From the NCBI RefSeq assembly GCF_000768065.1, contig NZ_JRKM01000001.1:806001-870000 (forward strand): a stretch of DNA of 64,000 nucleotides, given 5' to 3'. The notes under the pieces are model-generated. The model did not search any database and was not told where the DNA came from. It was given only the letters and a program-made list of their open reading frames with translations. A program made the position numbers and the translations under genes. This document shows, one piece after another, positions 34,843 to 43,079 of the stretch; within the stretch, counting starts at the first letter, position 1, and every line of letters starts with the position of its first letter. Source of the DNA: Aquabacterium sp. NJ1. GTDB lineage: Bacteria > Pseudomonadota > Gammaproteobacteria > Burkholderiales > Burkholderiaceae_C.

Positions 34843-36152
34843 TGAGCGCATCTGAGGCCCAGGCCGCTTCGGCGGCGCGCAGCTCCTCACCCGCGTCACC
34901 GCCTCCCGCGTCGCATGTGGGCGGGCTGCCAGACTGGGTCATCGTGGCCGCACTGGGCATGCTGACCGGACTGCAACCCGTCACCACCGACCTCTACCTG
35001 CCGGCCCTGCCGCAGATGCAGCAGGCATTGGGGCTGACGACCGCTGCCGCGCAGTGGACGCTGTCGGTGCTGATCTTGTCCTTCGGCATCGGGCAACTGG
35101 TGTGGGGGCCGATCTCCGACCGCTTCGGGCGCCGCCCCGTGTTGCGCTGGGGCCTGGGGCTTTACGTGGTTTCCAGCCTGGCCGCCACGCTGGCCAATGA
35201 CCTGCCGGTGATGCTGCTGGCGCGTGTCGTGCAAGGCGTGGGCCTGTCTGCCTCGGTGATGTGTGGCCGCGCCATGATCCGCGACCTGTATGCGCCCGAG
35301 CAAGGCGCACGCATGATGGCACGCGGCATGTCAGGCCTAGGCGTGATCGCGCTGCTGGGCCCCATCCTGGGCGGGCTCACGGCCACCTACCTCGGCTGGC
35401 GCGCCACGATGAGCGTACTGGCCATCTTCGGCGGCGTCATCCTCGTCTTCGTGTGGCTCAAGCTACCCGAGACCTTGCCACCCGCGCGCAGGCAGGCCCA
35501 CCTGCACTGGGGCGCCATGGCGCGCAACTGGTGGGGCATCGCGCAGCACCCCACCTTCCGCGCCCACACGCTGCTGACCTCGTCCACCTATGGCGGGCTG
35601 TACGCCTACCTGGCGCTGTCTTCGTTCGTCTTCATCAATGTGCTGGGCACCAGCCGCACGCTGTTTGGTGTGGCCATGGCCAGCATCTCGCTGTCTTACC
35701 TGGGTGGCACCATCCTGTGTCGGCACTGGCTGCCCACGCACGGCCTGACAGGCACGGTGCGGCTGGCCGGCTGGTGCTCGCTCACCGGGGGGCTGCTGCT
35801 GGTGATCATCTCGGGCTGGCAATGGCTCATGGGCCACCACGTGCCTGCCTGGACGCTGCTGCCCGGCATGTGGGTCTATGCCTTTGCCCACGCCACGCAC
35901 CAGTCCTGCGGCCAGACGGGCGTGGTCTCGGCCTTTCCCACGCGCGCTGGCGCCGCATCGGCCCTGTCAGGCTTCCTGCTGTCTGTCACGGCCTTTGTGA
36001 TCGGCACCCTGCTGTCACTGTGGACGGCCCTGCCCGGCTGGGCCGACACCATCCACCCGATGACACTCAGCATGGGCCTGGGCGGCGCCATCACGGCCTG
36101 GATCGCCTTGGGTCGCGTGCAACGGCACGGCCTTTCCACCGACGACGCATGA
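34842..36152 (+). CDS. MFS multidrug efflux transporter, Bcr/CflA type
   Basis: This 436-residue protein has twelve predicted helices. Helix 1 carries [21 protein letters not shown], the Bcr/CflA signature. [20 protein letters not shown] is the helix 2-3 motif, and [22 protein letters not shown] and LLGPILGGL complete the family pattern. The family exports bicyclomycin, chloramphenicol, sulfonamides or small peptides by proton antiport. It is coupled to rluB by the TGATG overlap and to miaA by ATGA, so the three form one unit. Confidence 0.9.
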   Translation: MSASEAQAASAARSSSPASPPPASHVGGLPDWVIVAALGMLTGLQPVTTDLYLPALPQMQQALGLTTAAAQWTLSVLILSFGIGQLVWGPISDRFGRRPVLRWGLGLYVVSSLAATLANDLPVMLLARVVQGVGLSASVMCGRAMIRDLYAPEQGARMMARGMSGLGVIALLGPILGGLTATYLGWRATMSVLAIFGGVILVFVWLKLPETLPPARRQAHLHWGAMARNWWGIAQHPTFRAHTLLTSSTYGGLYAYLALSSFVFINVLGTSRTLFGVAMASISLSYLGGTILCRHWLPTHGLTGTVRLAGWCSLTGGLLLVIISGWQWLMGHHVPAWTLLPGMWVYAFAHATHQSCGQTGVVSAFPTRAGAASALSGFLLSVTAFVIGTLLSLWTALPGWADTIHPMTLSMGLGGAITAWIALGRVQRHGLSTDDA

Positions 36153-37156
36153 TCCAAGCCACGCCACCCGCCACGCCCGCTGTGAAGCCCATCACCACGC
36201 CCACCACGATGCCGGCCACCTGGATCCTCGCCGGCCCCACCGCCTGCGGCAAAACCGCGACCGCCCTGGCCCTGGCCCACGATGTGGACATCGAGATCAT
36301 CAGCGTGGACTCGGCCCTGATCTACAAAGGCATGGACATCGGCACCGCCAAGCCCAGCCCGCAAGAACTGGCGGCCGTGCCCCACCACCTGATCGACATC
36401 CTCGACCCCACCGAGAGCTACAGCGCCGCGCGCTTCGTGAGCGACTGCACCCGCTTGATCGACGAGATCCGCTCGCGTGGCCGCACGCCGCTGCTGGTGG
36501 GCGGCACCATGCTTTACATCAAGGCCCTGCTGGAAGGTCTGGACGACATGCCCGCTGCCGACCCGGCCATCCGTGCCATGCTCGACGCCCAGATGGCCGA
36601 GCGTGGCAGCCCTGCCCTGCATGCCGACCTCGCCCAGGTGGACCCGATCACCGCCGCGCGGCTGGCCCCTGGCGACACCCAGCGCATCCAGCGTGCATTG
36701 GAGGTGTGGCACAGCACTGGCCAACCCTTGTCGAGCTTCCACAAGCGTGCGGAGCAAGCCGATGCGCAGCCCGCCCACCATGCCATCCTCGTCTCCCTGG
36801 AACCCACTGACCGCGCCTGGCTGCACCAGCGCATCGCGCAACGTTTCGAGCTGATGATGCAAGCCGGCTTCATCGACGAGGTCATGCGCCTGCGCCAAAG
36901 GCCCGATCTGCACGTGGGCCTGCCCTCGATCCGCTGTGTGGGCTATCGCCAGGTGTGGGAAGCGCTGGATGCCGGCCTGGACCTGGGCCAAGCCGCCGTA
37001 CTCAAGGACGTGATGGACAAAGGCATCGCCGCCACGCGCCAACTCGCCAAGCGCCAGGTGACCTGGCTGCGCAGCATGCCGCTGCGCATCGTGGTGCCGG
37101 CCGACCAGCCCGGCGCGCTGGATGCCGTGCGGCGCGCATTCCTGAACAAGCCCTGA
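36149..37156 (+). CDS. miaA: tRNA dimethylallyltransferase
   Basis: The start at ATG 36149 overlaps the transporter stop (ATGA) and gives 335 residues; the much longer open frame upstream is antisense-like. MiaA adds dimethylallyl to N6 of A37 in tRNAs that read UNN codons. The P-loop [17 protein letters not shown] has Cys where most homologues have Ser. [51 protein letters not shown] and [13 protein letters not shown] are all family signatures. An N-terminal Thr/Pro-rich stretch of about 20 residues precedes the conserved core. Confidence 0.96.
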   Translation: MIQATPPATPAVKPITTPTTMPATWILAGPTACGKTATALALAHDVDIEIISVDSALIYKGMDIGTAKPSPQELAAVPHHLIDILDPTESYSAARFVSDCTRLIDEIRSRGRTPLLVGGTMLYIKALLEGLDDMPAADPAIRAMLDAQMAERGSPALHADLAQVDPITAARLAPGDTQRIQRALEVWHSTGQPLSSFHKRAEQADAQPAHHAILVSLEPTDRAWLHQRIAQRFELMMQAGFIDEVMRLRQRPDLHVGLPSIRCVGYRQVWEALDAGLDLGQAAVLKDVMDKGIAATRQLAKRQVTWLRSMPLRIVVPADQPGALDAVRRAFLNKP

Positions 37157-37189
37157 CCACGCCCGCAACCAATAGACACGCAGGCTTTT

Positions 37190-37242
37190 CGTCAAGAAGC
37201 CACACGCGTCAAGAACCAGGCTGTCAAATCCGACAGGTCTTG
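37190..37242. promoter_or_regulatory. repeat cluster upstream of the MBL-fold gene
   Basis: In the 146-bp gap after miaA, CGTCAAGAA occurs twice as a direct repeat (37190-37198 and 37207-37215). TCTTG (37238-37242) repeats part of it in inverted orientation. Between the second copy and the inverted one lies a hairpin, CTGTC (37221-37225) with GACAG (37232-37236). The set could be an operator array or a structured leader for the gene at 37303. No consensus promoter is certain, though TTGATG (37240-37245) could be a -35 box. Confidence 0.35.
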
Positions 37243-37302
37243 ATGTGGGTTAACGATGGCAAGCGTTTAACTCCTTAAGCTGGCGGCTCACTGAGAACCA
37301 CC

Positions 37303-38073
37303 ATGCCGCACGAACTGTTTCGCCACAAGGGCCACGCCTGCCTGATGTTTTCCGATCTGAGCGACGAAGGGGGCGGCGCGGTACAGGCCAACCAGTTCCT
37401 CATCGTCAACGACGACACCGGCGCCATCATCGACCCGGGCGGCAACCTGGCCTACAGCGAGCTGTACCTGGGCATGACGCGGCATTTCCCGCCCAACCGG
37501 CTGTCGGCCATTCTGGCCTCACACGCGGACCCGGACATCATCGCTTCGCTCGACCGATGGATGACGGCCACGCCCGATGCCAAGCTGTATGTCTCGACCT
37601 TGTGGGAGCGCTTCGTGCCGCACTTCTGCAAGCCGGGCAAGACCACCGGCCGCGTGGTGGGCATCCCCGATCAAGGCATGCGCATCCCCATTGGCAACAG
37701 TGAACTGATCGCCCTGCCCGCGCACTTCATGCACGCCGAAGGCAACTTCCAGTTCTACGACCCGCTCAGCCGCATCCTGTTCTCGGGCGACCTGGGCGTG
37801 TCCTTCACCACCGGCAAGCAGGCACAGCAGGCCATCACCTCGCTGATGCCCATGCCTGCTGGCATGGAGGCCTTCCACCGCCGCTACATGGTGTCCAACA
37901 AGGTGCTGCGCTTCTGGGCACGCATGGTGCGCCAGCTGCCCATCGACATGATCGTGCCGCAGCACGGCGCGCCGCTGCAAGGCGCCGCCATCCAGCAGTT
38001 CATCGAATGGGTGGAAGGCCTGTCGTGCGGCGTCGACCTGATGACCGACGCCAGCTACGCCATCCCGCGCTGA
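37303..38073 (+). CDS. MBL-fold protein of the oxygen-binding di-iron (flavodiiron-like) group
   Basis: This 256-residue protein has the metallo-beta-lactamase fold in its flavodiiron branch: the QANQFLIVNDDTGAIIDPGG start, then SHADPDI with His74, Asp76 and Asp78. ALPAHFMHAEGNFQFYDP (His141 or His144), FSGDLG (Asp163) and VPQHG follow. True flavodiiron proteins have H-x-E-x-D-H; here Glu is Asp and the last His is Ile79, so one metal ligand may be missing. No flavodoxin domain is attached. Relatives bind O2 or NO, and some act as sensors or reductases with separate partners. The gene stands alone between miaA and the convergent emrB. Confidence 0.8.
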   Translation: MPHELFRHKGHACLMFSDLSDEGGGAVQANQFLIVNDDTGAIIDPGGNLAYSELYLGMTRHFPPNRLSAILASHADPDIIASLDRWMTATPDAKLYVSTLWERFVPHFCKPGKTTGRVVGIPDQGMRIPIGNSELIALPAHFMHAEGNFQFYDPLSRILFSGDLGVSFTTGKQAQQAITSLMPMPAGMEAFHRRYMVSNKVLRFWARMVRQLPIDMIVPQHGAPLQGAAIQQFIEWVEGLSCGVDLMTDASYAIPR

Positions 38074-38111
38074 TCAGCGCATTCACCCCGAGCACGCCCT
38101 TTCAAAGGCAA

Positions 38112-39665
38112 TCAGTGCGCCCCGCCCGCGTCCACCGCAGCGGCAGACTTCTTGGGCTTGGCCAACCACACAACCGGGATCAGCAACAAAAACAGCACCG
38201 ATGAAATCAGGTAGACGTCATCGGCTGCCCGCGTGAAGGCCTGCTGGTCGATCATGCGGCTGATCTGGGCGGCGGCCTGGTCAAAGCTCATGCCCGAACT
38301 CATCAAGGCATTGATGCCATCCATCGCACCCGGGTTGGTGCGCGACACGTTCTCGGCCATGTGCACGTGGTGCAGCGTGGCGCGGTCGTCCCAGATCGTG
38401 GCCACGGCGGAGGTGCCCATGGCACCCGCCGTGATGCGCACGAAATTGCTCAGGCCTGAGGCAGAAGGGATGCGATCCGGCGTCAAGCCATTGAGCGTGA
38501 TGGCGCTCAGCGGGATGAAGAAGAACGCGATCGCCCCACCCTGCAGGATGGTCGGCACCATGATCGTGTCGAAGTCGACCAGGGTGCTGAAGTGCGAACG
38601 CATCCACATCACCAGGGCAAAGCCCAGGAAGGCCACCGTGGCCAGCCAGCGCGCGTCAACCCTGTTCACGTTCTTGCCCACCAGCGGCGACAGCAAAATG
38701 GCCAGCAAGCCCACGGGCGCCACCGCCATGCCCGCCACCGAGGCGGTGTAACCCATGTACTGCTGCAGCCACATGGGCAGCAGCACCACGTTGCCGAAGA
38801 ACAGCCCATAGGCCACCGACAAGGCGATCACCCCGAACAGGAAGTTGCGGCTGGCAAACAGGCGCAGGTCGACCACCGGGTGCTCTTGCGTGAGCTCCCA
38901 CACGAGGAAGACGGCAAAGCCGATCAGCGCCACCAGGCCCAGCATCACGATCTGGCTGCTCTCGAACCAGTCCAGCTCCTTGCCCTTGTCCAGCATGATC
39001 TGCAGGGCGCCCACCCACAGAACCAGCAAGGTGAGCCCCACCGTGTCGATGGGCAGCTTCTTGGTGGGCGTCTCGCGCCTGGCATAGATGCGCCAGGTCA
39101 CCAGTGCCGCCCCCAGGCCCACCGGGATGTTGATGTAGAAGATCCAGGGCCAGGACATGTTGTCCGTGATCCAGCCACCCAATAGCGGCCCGGTGACCGG
39201 CGCCACCAGCGTCGTCATCGCCCACATGGCCAGCGCCATGCCGGCCTTGGCAGGCGGGTAGCTGCTGAGCAACAAGGTCTGCGACAGCGGGATCATCGGG
39301 CCCGCGACCAGGCCTTGCAGCACGCGAAACGCGATCAGCATCTCCAGCGACGAGGCCAGGCCGCACATCCATGATGCCAGCACGAACATCAGCACGCTGG
39401 CCGTGAACAGCCGCACCGCGCCAAAGCGCTGCGTGAGCCAGCCCGTCAAAGGCACGGCGATGGCGTTGGACACGCCGAAACTGGTGATGACCCAAGTGCC
39501 CTGCGTCGGGCTCACGCCCAGGTTGCCGGCGATCGCGGGCAGCGACACGTTGGCGATGGACGAATCCAGCACGTTCATGAAGGTGGCCAGGGACAGGGCC
39601 ACCGTGCCCATGATCAGGTCACCGCCATGCAGCGGCTTGGGTGCGTGCGATGGCGCGGCACTCAA
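38112..39665 (-). CDS. emrB: DHA2 family MFS drug transporter, EmrB type
   Basis: I take TTG 39665 as start (517 residues) because GGGAG stands seven bases upstream and the frame follows the emrA stop by one base; the next in-frame ATG would cut off helix 1. The protein has about fourteen helices. ATFMNVLDSSIANVSLPAIAGNLG is helix 1 with the conserved Asp, GWLTQRFGAVRLF is the helix 2-3 loop, and PVTGPLLGGWITD is the helix 5 antiporter motif. It is the inner-membrane pump of a tripartite efflux system with EmrA and the outer-membrane factor encoded just upstream. Confidence 0.93.
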   Translation of the reverse strand: MSAAPSHAPKPLHGGDLIMGTVALSLATFMNVLDSSIANVSLPAIAGNLGVSPTQGTWVITSFGVSNAIAVPLTGWLTQRFGAVRLFTASVLMFVLASWMCGLASSLEMLIAFRVLQGLVAGPMIPLSQTLLLSSYPPAKAGMALAMWAMTTLVAPVTGPLLGGWITDNMSWPWIFYINIPVGLGAALVTWRIYARRETPTKKLPIDTVGLTLLVLWVGALQIMLDKGKELDWFESSQIVMLGLVALIGFAVFLVWELTQEHPVVDLRLFASRNFLFGVIALSVAYGLFFGNVVLLPMWLQQYMGYTASVAGMAVAPVGLLAILLSPLVGKNVNRVDARWLATVAFLGFALVMWMRSHFSTLVDFDTIMVPTILQGGAIAFFFIPLSAITLNGLTPDRIPSASGLSNFVRITAGAMGTSAVATIWDDRATLHHVHMAENVSRTNPGAMDGINALMSSGMSFDQAAAQISRMIDQQAFTRAADDVYLISSVLFLLLIPVVWLAKPKKSAAAVDAGGAH

Positions 39666-39666
39666 G

Positions 39667-40920
39667 TCAGGCTCCCGAACTCACGGCACGGCCTGTTGCG
39701 GCGTGCACCGAGCGGCCCAGGTTGGCCGAGATGATGCGGTCCACCAACTGGTCGGCATCCTTTTGCAGGTTGTCGAACACCGCGGTCTGCGCCACAGCCT
39801 GGGTGCGCGGCGCCTGGGCCAGCATCTGGCCATCCTGCTTGCCCACGTCCACTTCGACTTCCATCGACAGGCCCACGCGCAGGGGGTGTGCCTTGACCTC
39901 ATCGGGCTGCAGCGTCACGCGAACGGGCACGCGCTGCACGATCTTGATCCAGTTGCCTGTGGCGTTCTGCGCAGGCAGCAGCGAGAACGCCGCACCCGTG
40001 CCTGCACCCAGGCCGCTCACGGTGCCGTGGTAGACCACCTTCTGGCCGTACACGTCTGCGGTCAAGGTGGCGGGCTGGCCAATGCGCACGCGCTGCAACT
40101 GGCTTTCCTTGAAGTTGGCGTCCACCCAGGGCTGGTCCAGCGACACCACGGTCATCAGCGGCGAGCCGGCCTGCACGCGCTGGCCCACCTGCACGCTGCG
40201 CTTGGCCACATAGCCGTCCACCGGCGCCAGCAGGCTCACGCGCTTGAGCGCCAGGTAAGCCTCACGCACGCGGGCAGCGGCGCGTTGCACATTGGGGTGC
40301 TGCACCACCGAGGTCCCGTCCGTCAGGGACTGGTTGGATGCCAGTTGTTCACGCGCCGTGATCAACGCGGACTCGGCTGCCGCCAAGGCGCTGCGCGCGG
40401 CGGTCAATTGCGACTGGGCATGGTTGAACTCTTCCTTGCCCACCGCACCGCTGGCCAGCAAAGGCGCACGGCGGTTGACATCGTCCTGCGCGCGGGCCAC
40501 TTCGTTTTGCGCCTTGCTCACGTCGGCCTGGCGCATCTGGATCTGCGATTGCAGGCTGCCATTGTTGGCAAACAGGGTGCGCACTTCGCGCACGGTCTGT
40601 GCCAGCTGGGCCTGCGCCTGGTCCAGCGCCACCTGGGCATCGACGGCGTCCAGCTTGATCAGCAACTGGCCAGCCTTGACCACATCGGTGTCATCGGCAT
40701 GGATGGCCAGCACGGTGCCCGACACCTGCGGCGTGATCTGCACCACATTGGCTTGCACATAGGCGTTGTCGGTGTGTTCGTAGTGGTTGGCCACCAGCGC
40801 GTAGTAAGCGCCATAAGCACCACCACCCAGCAGCACGGCCAGGGCAATCGCAGTGAGGGCCTTCTTGCGCGCAGGCTGGGCGTTGTCGGTATCGGTCACT
40901 TGGTTATCAGCGGTGCTCAT
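39667..40920 (-). CDS. emrA: membrane fusion protein, EmrA/HlyD type
   Basis: This 417-residue protein has one N-terminal membrane helix (about 22-45), then a periplasmic adaptor: the biotinyl-lipoyl-like VVQITPQVSGTVLAIHADDTDVVKAGQLLIKLD. A long coiled-coil hairpin (about 95-215) and the barrel strand with LLAPVDGYVAKRSVQVGQRVQAGSPLMTVVSLD follow. It links EmrB to the outer-membrane channel. ATG 40920 follows GGAGA and overlaps the preceding gene in ATGA. The order marR, outer-membrane factor, emrA, emrB is a common self-contained efflux operon. Confidence 0.94.
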   Translation of the reverse strand: MSTADNQVTDTDNAQPARKKALTAIALAVLLGGGAYGAYYALVANHYEHTDNAYVQANVVQITPQVSGTVLAIHADDTDVVKAGQLLIKLDAVDAQVALDQAQAQLAQTVREVRTLFANNGSLQSQIQMRQADVSKAQNEVARAQDDVNRRAPLLASGAVGKEEFNHAQSQLTAARSALAAAESALITAREQLASNQSLTDGTSVVQHPNVQRAAARVREAYLALKRVSLLAPVDGYVAKRSVQVGQRVQAGSPLMTVVSLDQPWVDANFKESQLQRVRIGQPATLTADVYGQKVVYHGTVSGLGAGTGAAFSLLPAQNATGNWIKIVQRVPVRVTLQPDEVKAHPLRVGLSMEVEVDVGKQDGQMLAQAPRTQAVAQTAVFDNLQKDADQLVDRIISANLGRSVHAATGRAVSSGA

Positions 40921-42428
40921 GAACGGTCTCCGGCCTGCGAGGCGGCCTTCGTGTTGTCGGTAGATGCGGTGGGGGCGCTGGGGGCGCTGGGGGCGCTGGG
41001 CGCTGCGGGCTGCAGTTGCCCGCCCAGTGCGCGGATCAGGTTGAGTTGCGTGTCGAGGGCTTGCGTCAGCAGATCAATGGCTTTGTGCCTTTGCGTCAGC
41101 ACCGAGGACTCCACGCTCAACACCGTCAGGTAGTTGCCCAGGCCAGCCTTGTAGCGCGCCACAGCCAGCTCATAAGCCGCCTCGACGCTCTTTTGCGCCA
41201 GGCGTTGGTCCTGCCGCTGGCGTGCCACGGATTGCGTGGTGCTGATCTGGTCAGCCACCTCCTGCACGGCCTGCAGGATGGTCTGGTTGTAGTTGGCCAG
41301 TGCCACATCCTGATCAGCGAGCTTGCCTTGCAGGTTGGCCACGCGCTGCTGGCCATCGAACAGGGGCAGGTGGATCGCTGGCATCAGCCCCCATTGCCAG
41401 CTGGTGGGCTTGATGAGCTGATCCAGGCCGATGGCGTTGTAGCCGGCATAGCTAACCAGGTCCACGTTCGGGTAGAACATGGCACGCGCGGCGTCCACCT
41501 GGTGGCCCGCTGCTTGTGCACGCCACAGCGCCGCCATCACATCAGGGCGGCGGGCCAGTGCATCCACGGGAATGTGCTCGGGCGAAGGCAGCGGCTCCAC
41601 CACGTCCTTCACCAGCAGATGGGCCAGCGCATCCGGCGCCTGGCCGGTCAGCATGGCCAGTGCATGGCGCATGCGGGTGAGCTCGTCACCCCAGGCTTCG
41701 ATCTGGGTGCGGGCTTCCGGCAAGGCGCCTTCGCCCTGCTTCAACTCCACGTTGGTATCCAGGCCGGCCTGCACACGCTGGCGGATCAGGCCCAGCATCT
41801 CTTCGCGTTGCGCCAATGCGCGTTCACTCACCTCGCGTTGGAATTGCGCGCGGCCCAGCTCCAGGTAGGCTCGCGCCACATTCCAGCTCAGCACCAGGCG
41901 CGCGGTCTGTACATCGGCCTGCGCAGCGCGCTTCTGGCCCACCAGCGCCTCGATCTCGGCATGCTGGCGGCCGAACAGGTCCAGCTCCCACTTGCCTTCG
42001 AGCTGCAAGGTGCCCGATGTCAGCGAGGCACCAGCCAGCGGTGGCGGGTACATGCCATGGCGAGAGAAATGCTGGCGGTCGACTTCTGCAGAGGCCTGGA
42101 TCTGCGGTTGATCTGCGCCGCGCGAAGCGGCCTCCATGGCCTCGACCCGACGCAGCCGGGCCTGCGCCACCTGCACCGTCGGGTTGCCCGCCAAGGCCTG
42201 CTTCATCAAGGCATCGAGCTGCCGGTCGCCATAGGCTTCCCACCAGGCAGGCAGCGTGTCGCCAGGCTCTTTGGCTTGCACGCCCTGCACGCCCAGCTTG
42301 CCGGCATCCAGCACCTGCACATCGGCCTGCAATTCAGGGTGGGTGGAACAGGCCGTCAAGGCGGCCAGCGTCAACGCAGACAAGGGCACAAGGCACGCCC
42401 TGCGAAGACGCGAAAATCGATCTGACAT
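40917..42428 (-). CDS. outer-membrane efflux lipoprotein, NodT/OprM family
   Basis: ATG 42428 follows GGAG and starts a lipoprotein signal, LSALTLAALTACS, giving 503 residues. Two OEP repeats follow, each with long helices: AWWEAYGDRQLDALMKQALAGNPTVQVAQARLRRVEA, then ARRPDVMAALWRAQAAGHQVDAARAMFYPNVDL. RYKAGLGNYLTVLSVESSVL is the conserved end. It forms the TolC-like outer-membrane channel. The C-terminal tail is a Pro-Ala-Ser repeat encoded by tandem 9-bp units (40971-40997), followed by a Thr/Ala-rich end. It is the second gene of the marR operon. Confidence 0.92.
   Translation of the reverse strand: MSDRFSRLRRACLVPLSALTLAALTACSTHPELQADVQVLDAGKLGVQGVQAKEPGDTLPAWWEAYGDRQLDALMKQALAGNPTVQVAQARLRRVEAMEAASRGADQPQIQASAEVDRQHFSRHGMYPPPLAGASLTSGTLQLEGKWELDLFGRQHAEIEALVGQKRAAQADVQTARLVLSWNVARAYLELGRAQFQREVSERALAQREEMLGLIRQRVQAGLDTNVELKQGEGALPEARTQIEAWGDELTRMRHALAMLTGQAPDALAHLLVKDVVEPLPSPEHIPVDALARRPDVMAALWRAQAAGHQVDAARAMFYPNVDLVSYAGYNAIGLDQLIKPTSWQWGLMPAIHLPLFDGQQRVANLQGKLADQDVALANYNQTILQAVQEVADQISTTQSVARQRQDQRLAQKSVEAAYELAVARYKAGLGNYLTVLSVESSVLTQRHKAIDLLTQALDTQLNLIRALGGQLQPAAPSAPSAPSAPTASTDNTKAASQAGDRS
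40971..40997. repeat. three tandem 9-bp units inside the outer-membrane factor gene
   Basis: GGGGGCGCT is repeated three times without gaps (40971-40979, 40980-40988, 40989-40997) and followed by a partial unit. On the coding strand it encodes Ala-Pro-Ser repeats in the C-terminal tail. Slippage would change the tail by whole triplets and not disrupt the frame. Confidence 0.9.
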
Positions 42429-42462
42429 GGGAAGCTCCAGCGGGATCTTGTTGTTGTGGGAT

Positions 42463-43005
42463 TCAACCGTGCCGCTCGGCATCGGTCTCTTCTCGCATGG
42501 CCTCGGCATTGGCCAGCAAGCGCCGCATCAAGGTCATCAAGGTCTGCCATTCATCGCGGGTGAAGCCATCCAGCAAGCGGTTGGACACTTCGCACAACAC
42601 CCCTGGCACGGGTGCAATGGCCGCTTCGCCTTCCGGCGTCAGGGCCAGGTGCACCACACGGCGGTCTTCGGTCGAGCGTTCGCGCTTGCACAGGCCCTTG
42701 GCTTCCAGGCGATCCAGCGTGCGCGTCAAGGCGCCGGCATCCAGCTGCAACTCGCGCGACAAGGCTGCCAGCGTGTTGCACTCGCCCTTGCTGATCATGA
42801 ACATCGGCGTCCATTGCGCCTGGGTCAGCCCATGGGTGTCCAGCCGCTTGTCTGCCTGGCTCACCATGATCTGCACCACGCGGCGCATGAGGTAGCCGAA
42901 GCTGTTTTCCCGGGCCCAGTTGCCCTTGCTGTAAATCGGCGCGGCGGGGGCCGAGCCTGCCTCCGCACCACAGGCGTCGGCTGAAGAAGTTGACGAATCA
43001 GTCAT
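42463..43005 (-). CDS. MarR family repressor of the efflux operon
   Basis: This 180-residue protein has an N-terminal Ala/Ser-rich stretch of about 25 residues, then the MarR winged-helix core: SFGYLMRRVVQIMVSQADKRLDTHGLTQAQWTPMFMIS. AALSRELQLDAGALTRTLDRLEAKGLCKRERSTEDRRVVHLALTPEG is the DNA-binding helix and wing with the DRR motif. As first gene of an efflux operon with a promoter-embedded inverted repeat, it most likely represses its own operon and releases it on binding drug-like ligands. The predicted transcription start coincides with ATG 43005 and no ribosome binding site is present, which suggests a leaderless mRNA. Confidence 0.9.
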   Translation of the reverse strand: MTDSSTSSADACGAEAGSAPAAPIYSKGNWARENSFGYLMRRVVQIMVSQADKRLDTHGLTQAQWTPMFMISKGECNTLAALSRELQLDAGALTRTLDRLEAKGLCKRERSTEDRRVVHLALTPEGEAAIAPVPGVLCEVSNRLLDGFTRDEWQTLMTLMRRLLANAEAMREETDAERHG

Positions 43006-43011
43006 GGCGTT

Positions 43012-43040
43012 AATTTATTTGCCTACGCAAATATTGTCAA
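43012..43040 (-). promoter_or_regulatory. marR operon promoter with perfect inverted-repeat operator in the spacer
   Basis: Read on the minus strand, TTGACA (43040-43035), a 17-base spacer and TAAATT (43017-43012) form a near-consensus sigma-70 promoter. The palindrome TATTTGC-CTAC-GCAAATA (43016-43033) has perfect 7-base arms and occupies the spacer. A dimeric MarR protein bound there would exclude RNA polymerase. The site also lies in the 5' region of the divergent ABC exporter, so both units may share it. Confidence 0.82.
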
Positions 43041-43079
43041 GGCATGATAATGGGACAAGTTTCACGAGTCAGCCCCCTC

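Noticed and set aside
43044-43050. GATAAT (43045-43050) as -10 box of the ABC exporter
   Set aside because: No -35 hexamer lies at a suitable distance; the motif may be chance in an AT-rich spacer.
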